A model generated the notes under the pieces. The model made no database searches, was not told the DNA's origin, and worked only from the letters and a program-made list of their open reading frames with translations. The translations under genes and the position numbers were made by a program. This document shows positions 56,767 through 64,000 of a stretch of DNA of 64,000 nucleotides, one piece after another; within the stretch, counting starts at the first letter, position 1; each line of letters starts with the position of its first letter. Source of the DNA: Sternotherus odoratus (Eukaryota > Chordata > Testudines > Kinosternidae); contig JAVMKO010000003.1 of assembly GCA_032164245.1 (NCBI GenBank), positions 11,480,651 through 11,544,650 of the forward strand, in the 5' to 3' direction.

Positions 56767-57536
56767 AAGGATAGTTAAATACTGGAATAGGTTACTTAAG
56801 TAGGTTGTGGAATCCCTGTCACTAGAGGGTTTTAAGGACAGGTAATACAAACACCTGTCAGGGGGAACAATATTCTAGAAATGACACAGAGAACACCCTG
56901 CCCTTAGCTCCCTAACAGGTATGAATGATCAGGAATTATGCCCTAATCCTCCCTTCTTCTGTTCATATACAATTAGATGTAACTTAAAACTTCTTCCACT
57001 TCTACAAAAATAGATGGGAACCTTACTTCAATGTCTATCTTTGAAGATAGGTTAGTGCAGATATTAGAGCCTAAGCTTGGTATTTATGAGACCAAAGCTG
57101 AAAATTGGACTAGTTCTGTGATTATTCTTCTTAACTAATCATCTGATATCAGACGTGCCCAACCACACACAGTTCTCACTGATTTCAGTAGGAGCGGCAG
57201 ATGTTCAGAACCTCTGAAAATCAGGTTTAGTGTTTTAAAAGTTTAGTGTTTATGCCTTTGGCCTTTGGCACCTGGTTTAGTGTTTATGCCTTTGCCCCTG
57301 GTCTTCTGTGTTCGTTATCAGAATTCTAAACTCTAGAATTCTAAACAACAGGATACAGCTTCTCATGCTCTACTTTGCTGGGGACCTGTGAGAAAAAATT
57401 GCAATATTTAGACCTGCAGGTGGGCTCATTGTGAAAGTTTCTCTGGAACAGGGGAGGAAGCCATGTCTGTTCTAGATTTCTGCATTCTTTACTATTTCAT
57501 TTGCATTTTAAAAACTTTTAAGGATGTTGTTTAAAA
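56767..57536. other. Gene-free; a further CR1-like scrap
   Basis: 56770-56850 ('aaatactggaataggttact', 'tggaatccctgtcactagag') is a second CR1 'YWNRL..EVVESLSLEGF' scrap directly behind the first. 57235-57300 holds a short duplicated 'gtttatgcctttg' stretch. Confidence 0.5.
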
Positions 57537-57538
57537 TA

Positions 57539-57737
57539 CGGGCAATCCTCGGACTCACAACACAACTGGTTCTTGAAAATTGCCTTGTAAGTCAAATTGT
57601 TGTAACTCGGAACCATTGCAGGACCAAGCATGGTAAAGTCAAAACCAATTGTCGTAAATCAAATCAGGGGGTCAATTCAGAAACATTGTAAGTGCTGTTC
57701 GTCGTAAGTCGAACATCATAAAGTTGAGGACTGCCTG
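57539..57737. mobile_element. Tc1/mariner-type MITE, 199 bp
   Basis: TA at 57537-57538 and 57738-57739. The left end CGGGCAATCCTCGGACTCAC and the inverted right end CAGGCAGTCCTCAACTTTAT are related terminal repeats. The interior repeats 'gtaagtcaaattgttgtaac'-like words on both strands. No coding capacity. Confidence 0.7.
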
Positions 57738-57739
57738 TA

Positions 57740-59969
57740 CATGTAGCTCTTGCTCTTCATCCAGTCTTGATGATCCATTTCCTACCCAATAAGCCCTTCT
57801 GCAAATGAACTATGCTAGGTCTGCTACATGTTTGTCTTTCTATGAGTATGTGAAAATGAGCAATAGGCCAGGATCCCACAAACACTGATGGCGTTAATGG
57901 GACAAAACACATGCACATGTGTTTGCAGGATCAAGCCTTCACAGGGCTGTCCATTGAGGTCTCCTAATTAAAGGCCAAATCCTGTCAACACGTATTCATG
58001 TGCATGGTTCCATCAAAGCCGACAGAACCATTCCCATGAGCAAAGACAATTTGCATGAATAACTATTTGTAGCATCAATTCCTAAGAAGAGTGTAATAAA
58101 AATCATTGATGTAGGTAAGGTAAAGACTATAGGTATAGACAATCTGTAACAGTTACACAGGTGCAGTGAGAAGACACTACAGATGTGACTTTATCAAGCC
58201 TCTGTAAGGGTTTTTGTCCATGATAATATTTTTTTTAATGTCCCTTAAAATAGCATAAGCTCTCCCACTCCATAGAATGCTAGTGGCTAAAAAAGTCCTC
58301 CATTTTCTTCTGTTTTCACCATCATTCTAATGAAGTGAAATCATTTACTATCTTAATTATCTCTGCACTAAATGAGGCTAGAAGGAACAACTTTCACTCA
58401 TTAATATATGTGAATTTAACATCCAACATCCTGTTAATCTGTTTTCCCATGACCGGTGGCTCAGAGCTACATCTGGCAATATTTCTACTGCGGGGGCTGG
58501 GGGTGGGGTAAAATGTACAAACCAAGTCTGAATTGATGGAGTCTGGGACTGAGAACCTCCTAATGGCTGGCTTTCAAACAATCTGGGTGGGAACTGACTT
58601 TCTTCCCTTCGGGCTGCAGGGTTAGTTTGTCTAAAATAACTGTTCCATCTGCACAACAAAGAGGGATTACAATAATCAGTAGAGATGGGCGGCCTAGAAT
58701 AAATGAATATTTGTGACAATAATTAATTAGGGATGTTACAAAGCACTTTGTTCAGAGGGTACCAAAGATCAGGCTTTAAATCTAATGTGAACTCAAACCC
58801 AGGTCATAAAACAGAGAACAGAACTGGTTGAAATAAATGACTTATTCAAGACAGCAGAGATCATTCATGGATAAGCAACACTGTAGACATGGGAAAGCTT
58901 TCCCATCACAATTCTTTAGAAACCATGGTCAAAGGGGACATCTCAGATCACCTAGGAATGAAGCAACAAAGGGTTCAGCTTGAGGAAGACCTTTGAAGTT
59001 TGGATTACAGGGGAGAAGGTTCAGTGAATACTCTAAATTCAACTGAGAGCAGAACCAAGCCCAATGTATGGATAACGTATCCTATTATGGCTTTTGGTTT
59101 CTTGACTAGAGCGGAGGAATGGGAAGATCTTCCTCGAGTTTGGAGCTATTGATACATAATCTTAATTATTTTACTAATGTTGATTCTTCCTCTCTTTCAG
59201 GCAAAGCCCAAGATCCGCCAACTCAAGCTAATTTCTACTCATTTCAGTGAGTTGGGACCACTGGGGCGCCCCTGGTTGGTTTCTCACTCAATGCAAAAAA
59301 TTGGATAAACTCTGGAAATGAGGTTTGGGCTGGGATTGGGGGTCATTGGGATGGGCTGGATTGGGACTTGCCAACTGTAGATCATTACTGCCTGCGGCTT
59401 GGGATGTGGGCTGCTCTTTGTCTCTGTTGCTGTGCAAGACCCAAGCTTGCTTTACTGGAGTACTGATCTATTAGTAGCTTAGCTGAATGTTATGGGCCAG
59501 ACCCTGCACTAGATTATTGGCACCTTTGTCCTGCTGCTTTGGCCCAAAGTTGCCTGAAAGCTGGCATGGTTGGCCATTGGAGGTCTCTCCAGTGAGGAAA
59601 TTCTTGGGTGGCATGGATCTGTCCTAGCAGCGCCTTTGCCATTCCCATCTAGCTATGGCCGACTCAGGTGTGGCTTTACCCCAGGGATGCCTAGCTGCAG
59701 CAATGGCCTATTGGGGCCATTGGCAGTCAGTGTCAGGGGAGACTGGCTCAGCATCAGACCCCAGAATTGGTAAGTTGTCTTTTACTCACACCCTTGATGA
59801 GCTGCTCTGAATGCACCTCAGATATAGCAGAGGATCTGGCCCTAAGGTTTTGTCAATTCATTCTAAAGGTAGAATAAAATGTAGTAGATTTTGATATGAA
59901 AGAATGAAGGAAGTATACATGACTAAAAAGGGTGTATTTTTGAAAGTTTATAATGAATAATATATAGAT
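57740..59969. other. No gene seen
   Basis: Mostly unique. 59190-59790 is less AT-rich and has a 67-codon frame (59570-59773) followed by 'tggtaagt', a splice-donor-like site, but no domain and no partner exon. Confidence 0.4.
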
Positions 59970-60126
59970 ATACCTCCTTGAAATGTCATTGAGTCTAGTC
60001 CCCTGCCTTCACTAGCAAGACCCTGACAGATTTTTTGTCCCATGTCCCTAAATAAACCCCTCAAGGATTGAACTGACAATCCTGGGTTTAGCAGGCCAAT
60101 GCTCAAACCACTGAGCTATCCCACCT
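59970..60126 (-). mobile_element. Turtle tRNA-derived SINE
   Basis: On the minus strand: 'tagctcagtggtttgagcat' (pol III A box), 'tggcctgctaaacccagg', 'ttgtcagttcaatccttgag' (B box), then 'atttagggacatgggac' and 'gggactagactcaatgac'. This is the pattern of the tRNA-Lys-related pol III SINE of cryptodiran turtles. Substitutions and a changed tail show it is an old, inactive copy, not a tRNA gene. Confidence 0.82.
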
Positions 60127-61244
60127 CTGCTTATAATAAGTGATGCTCCAGGGTAAGGAGAGCAAAGATGCGGGGGGGGGGGGGGAATGACAAACTAAGT
60201 TTCACCTAGAGCGCAAAATATCCTTGCCCCCACTCTTCTCTCACTGCACTCTCTTCCCACTCACAGCATTGTAATCTGGCCAGTTTGTGAGTTGGCCATC
60301 CGGCCAGGTCATGCTGTGATTTCCCCTTCTGGGGGAGTCTTTCAAACTCTCTCTCCACAAGCAGCATCAGGCAGTGCTCAGACCTCCTTTCCTAGCTACC
60401 TCACCCCCACAGTGATTCAGGCAGTCTCCCTGTTCACTGCCCCCAAGCAATACCACATGCAGTGGATGGTAGGAGAACCCCAGCTAACTCTCTACTTTGG
60501 GCTCCAGTCAAGAGCCTTGTAGCCAGTATCTACACACTCCTTACTGCTCTCACCCCTGGATTCCTTCTTACTGTGCTTCTCCCCACCCTCCTTTCCTTCT
60601 CACTTAATCTTAGGGAGACAGACTACAGCCTTCCTCCCTGCTCCCAATCTCCTGCTTTTATACAAGCCCCTCCTGTTCCCTCACAGGTGAGCTTCCTCCT
60701 AATTAGTTCCTTCCACTGCCTAATTCTCCCCTTTCACTCCACCGCACTCCTTTGCAGCTTAACTGGATGACTGGGCCCACTTGGACTAATTCAGCTCTTT
60801 CAGGGTCAGGTTGGTGAGTACACATTATAGCATATTTGCTGTTGTCCTGAGGTATTGATAAAGTGGCTGTTAAATAGCCCTATGTTGTCCTGGCAGATTG
60901 TGATGGTTTGTAGTTGGCTCCAAAGGCAGCTGCAAGAGCTCTGTGCTTGTCAAGATCAGGCCACAGGATTGTAAGCAACTTTGGAGGTTTACCTTTGTGA
61001 GGTACCGAGTGCTCTCAACTCCCACTGAATTTCAGGGATCTCAGAGGATTGGGCTGGAGTTCTGTTCTTTGTTTGGCACTACTTATTTATTGCACAGCAC
61101 TGAACCAACCCCCCCCAAAAGTCAATGTCAGTCTTCCATTGATTTCAGTAAGCACTGGATCAGGCCCTCATATTAGCACTAGATAAATAATGGCTGTTAT
61201 TGCTATTGTTTCTTCAGGTTGAAACCAGGGTCAGGGGCCCACAA
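60127..61244. other. No gene seen
   Basis: G-run at 60172-60184. 60290-60780 is C/T-rich with 76-102 codon frames lacking domains. 'caatgtcagtcttccattga' at about 61121 is a dispersed repeat word. Confidence 0.4.
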
Positions 61245-61420
61245 CATTAGAGGCTGTACAGAGACATAGTGAGGGACAGTCCCTATCCTAAAGCCTACAT
61301 TCTAAATAGGCAAAACAAAGTGTGGGAGGGGAAAAACAAAAGCACAGTGAAGAGAAGTGACTTACCAAAGATCAAACAGGATCTCAGATACTATGGGGTG
61401 AGAGCAGTGTAAGAACCTGA
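61245..61420 (-). mobile_element. MIR-like fragment, second tail type
   Basis: 'ggacagtccctatcctaaag', 'cctacattctaaataggcaa' and 'agaagtgacttaccaaagat' follow the inverted order seen at 47865. Confidence 0.6.
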
Positions 61421-63099
61421 ATAGAACAGACTTCACCTAACTATATAGAAAACCCAACATGCTATCAATTACAAAACCAGAACCGGATCTGTCAGTCCTT
61501 ATTCAGACAAACTTTAGAAGTCAATGGGGAATTCACCCTCAGTTAGGACTCACCATCCCAGCTTTTACATTTGCTGCGTCAATATTGTTTTTCTTTTTTC
61601 TTTTTTACTTTTTAAGTTATTTTTTCCCAATAAAATGTTTTCAACCAAGCACTTCCCCACACCTCAAAATGATCACCTCAATCTTTCCTTTTTTTCCCCC
61701 TCGTCTCCTTTTTTGGTTTTCCACATTTGCAGTTGAGAAGGGCTGTGTTCTAGGAAGAGAATAGCAGTCTCTTAGGAAATCTGTCATTTAAAAGCAAACA
61801 ACCAGAAACTAAATGCCAGTGTCAGTCAAAATGAAAAAGGATCGTCAAATTCTTAAGCAAAAGCTACAGATAAAGTGAGCCAGACACCAAGCTGATTTTT
61901 TATGCCTCCACGTTAGCATAAATAGGCAACTGTCAAAACACAGCATCTTGTCCTTTGACAAAGTGAAATTCCACTAAATTGAATCAAGTTGAACAGAGAG
62001 TTGACTGTAGTTTAGACAGCCTCTCCCTTCCCTTCTGAGATCAGGGGCCGGCTTGGCAGAGCTCTCAGGTTCCAAATGAAAGAAATGTGTTGGAATAGAA
62101 TGAGTGATGAAAAAAAATGTCCCTAACAGGAATTCCATTAATTAAAACCCAAGAGGTTGACAAGCCTTGGGCAAATAGTTTGCAATGTTAGGAGAGGGGA
62201 GCTATACTTCCCAGTGGCTTGAACCAGTTTGATCCCCATCTCTATTAACAGATTAATTTATAAAATATAATTTATAGAGTATTGACGTCTTGCTATCAAT
62301 AAATACAAATAAACACGGTATCGATAAAACTCAGAAGAGAGTTTACCATTCATACAAGTCACTTCTGCTAACTATTATGTAGTGCCTTGGTCTCTACGTT
62401 GATCAATGTTTAAGCTATCTATTTTAGGGATTTATATTGTTGTCCATTACCACTGTATCTCCTACATAAAACAGATTAGCAATTGTGAAGTTGTTGGTGG
62501 ATGCACTGCTCTACTTGGCAGAGGTTGACTGTTTTGTTTGGTTGGTTGATTTGTTTGTGCAATACTTTGGGATCTTTTAGAGTTTCCTTGAATTTGTATT
62601 TCTTATGGGTTTGATTTTTTGGGAGGGCAATGGGTGATGGATGATGGCTGGAATGGGGTGTCAGTGTTCTAGGTTATGTGGAAAGGCACGGTTAAAGGCA
62701 AAGATTTTGCAGCATTTGTAGAAGGAGGTTAGGTTGCCTACTCGCCTCTTACTTCCACTGACGCAAACTTTGAACAAAGACGATAAAGATTGTTCAGGTA
62801 GTTCTGTCTATAGTTAGGTTGCCCAACACTTCCCATTATAAGATCCTGTTTCAGTGGCTTATATCTCTGTCAAACTTTAACATGTTCAGACTGAATTTTT
62901 CCATGCTGGGCATCTGCCTCCAGCTAAATTTCTTTTGAAATTTAAAGTTTCAGCAAAAATGGTTTAGCCATTTCTAAAAATGAGGTTAGGGGGAAATATA
63001 TTGTTTTGCCCATATTAAAAATGGGGGTGAGGGTCAGATTGAGGAGCCTGGGGTGTTTTGTGGCAGGAGAATGGAACTGCCTGGACAAAGAACCTGGGT
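61421..63099. other. No gene seen
   Basis: AT-rich, with T-rich tracts at 61587-61630 and 61686-61700. No domain in the small frames. Confidence 0.4.
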
Positions 63100-63320
63100 A
63101 AATCAGCTGATTAGCCTGGGGGTGATGGACTTTGGAGCAGCATTCAACTGCCTTAACCATGAGACCTTCTTTTCTCTTCCTGCAATCCCTTGTCTCATTC
63201 ACTACACACCAGGCAGATTCATTCCCTGCTCCTTCCCCCTCTTTTGGGATAGCTGGTGCCACCAAGGTTGCTCCTTCTTATGAGAAGAGGTCTCGTAATT
63301 GTAGCTGGCTCCTATGCAAA
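63100..63320 (-). mobile_element. tRNA/MIR-head SINE with extension (second copy)
   Basis: The minus strand repeats the order of 41770-41985: 'gtgtgtagtgaatgagacaa', 'gggattgcaggaagag' and 'ggtctcatggttaaggcagt'. Stretches of at least 100 bp align without large gaps. Confidence 0.5.
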
Positions 63321-63544
63321 GGATGCAAAAATGGGAAAGGTGCTTGGCATTCACCCCCTTCCTTGCACGACCCCAGAGGGGCTGGCCTAAACTCCCCTTT
63401 GCTGTGATGCGTACAAAAGACTTGACAATGGTTACGCTGCTGGTGTGCTGAGACCACAGCTTATCGTGATGACCAATATTGTGTCACTGTTTCTTTGTAC
63501 CCCCCCCCCCCCAGCCATCAGTCTGGATTCATCTGTTGACTCAT

Positions 63545-63745
63545 GTCTTAGATTGTAAGATTTTTGGGGCAGAGATTAATTTTAATTCTGTGTTTGTACA
63601 GCACCTAGCACAATAGGGTCATGGTTCATGACTCAGTTTCCTAGGCATTACAGATGGGATTCACAAAAGTATTTAGGTGCCTAACGGCCAGTGAGAGGTG
63701 ACTAAATTCTTTTGTGAATCCCAACCAGATAAATAAATAATAATA
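63545..63745 (+). mobile_element. Second-type SINE tail interrupted by a foldback
   Basis: 'ttttggggcagagattaatt', 'gtacagcacctagcacaata' and 'cctaggcatta' lead to the expected (aataat)n end, but 70 bp of palindrome is placed just before it (63656-63725). Confidence 0.7.
63656..63725. mobile_element. 70-bp foldback insertion
   Basis: GGGATTCACAAAAG (63656-63669) pairs exactly with CTTTTGTGAATCCC (63709-63722). CAGAT flanks on both sides (63651-63655 and 63726-63730). The loop contains 'tttaggtgcctaa', itself palindromic. Confidence 0.6.
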
Positions 63746-64000
63746 AATGGACCAAATTCTCTGCTAGTATCAGTGCATGTAATGCTGTTGATGTCAGTGG
63801 CACGGACAACAAGGTGCCCAGCACTTTGCAAGCTCAAGTAGGCTCTGCTGACAACAGCAAAACAGAAGGACCATGTTAGCTTAGAGGGCTGGTTGCATGT
63901 TCCATAACATAGATATGGAACAACAGCATTTTAGTATGTGGTGTCATAAATGTGGTGAAAGGGTGCTGGGAGGTTCAACCACTAAAGGTAGAGGGCAGTA
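63731..64000. other. No gene seen; window end
   Basis: After the SINE's AATAAT tail the sequence is unremarkable. 'ggtgtcataaatgtggtg' at about 63940 could be the first bases of an LTR cut by the window edge. Confidence 0.35.

Noticed and set aside
59570..59773. A possible exon followed by a GTAAGT donor
   Set aside because: No domain, no acceptor-bounded partner exon and no conservation information.
60060..60126. A tRNA gene
   Set aside because: The A and B boxes belong to a SINE; the tRNA fold is not kept and SINE body sequence follows directly.

Overview
This window looks like turtle (Testudines) chromosomal DNA with no recognisable host gene. It reads as AT-rich, intron-depleted or intergenic sequence filled with transposable-element remnants. 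The lineage call rests on a tRNA-derived SINE of the turtle type near 60.0 kb, many CR1 LINE 3' ends (several with the ATTCTATG or TTCTTATG terminal repeats), abundant MIR/CORE-like SINEs with two kinds of tail, TTA-flanked Harbinger elements and L2/Rex1-like LINE pieces. Family names come from remembered patterns; no database was searched.

Layout. 0-5.3 kb: CR1 pieces, a TA-flanked mariner-type MITE and two MIR-like SINEs. 6.0-6.8 kb: a TA-flanked MITE whose interior has grown into a CpG-dense palindrome plus tandem repeats. 8 kb: a (CTAT)28 microsatellite. 12-17.4 kb: two CR1 copies; the second (minus strand) is split by a 257-bp retroposed unit that begins with a nearly complete 5S rRNA and has an 18-bp target duplication. 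21.4-21.9 kb: a 568-bp foldback element with 8-bp target duplications and a (TA)n/(CA)n centre. 23.9-29.5 kb: an unexplained 214-codon frame and two probable LTRs. 32.6 kb: an inverted pair of a short dispersed repeat with an 11-bp target duplication.

The centrepiece is a 4,310-bp PIF/Harbinger transposon (33447-37756) with TTA target duplications. On the plus strand it carries a HARBI1-like DDE transposase gene whose catalytic D, D and E are kept but which has three in-frame stops. On the minus strand it carries a two-exon Myb/SANT-like DNA-binding partner gene. The two genes converge, with poly(A) signals 30 bp apart. A third, intact 96-codon plus-strand frame lies inside the intron of the partner gene. 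In this superfamily the transposase and the Myb-like protein act together in transposition; this copy should be dead as an autonomous element.

38-64 kb: a repeat-poor stretch (38.8-40.0 kb) that may hold conserved noncoding sequence, LINE reverse-transcriptase remnants at 42.7-45.2 kb, a complete solo LTR (49581-50874, 4-bp duplication) with a hAT MITE nested in it, a Harbinger MITE, a minus-strand LTR, a CR1 copy split by the same short repeat seen at 32.6 kb, a mariner-type MITE, the turtle SINE and a 70-bp foldback inserted into a SINE tail. The nested insertions give a relative age order for several families.
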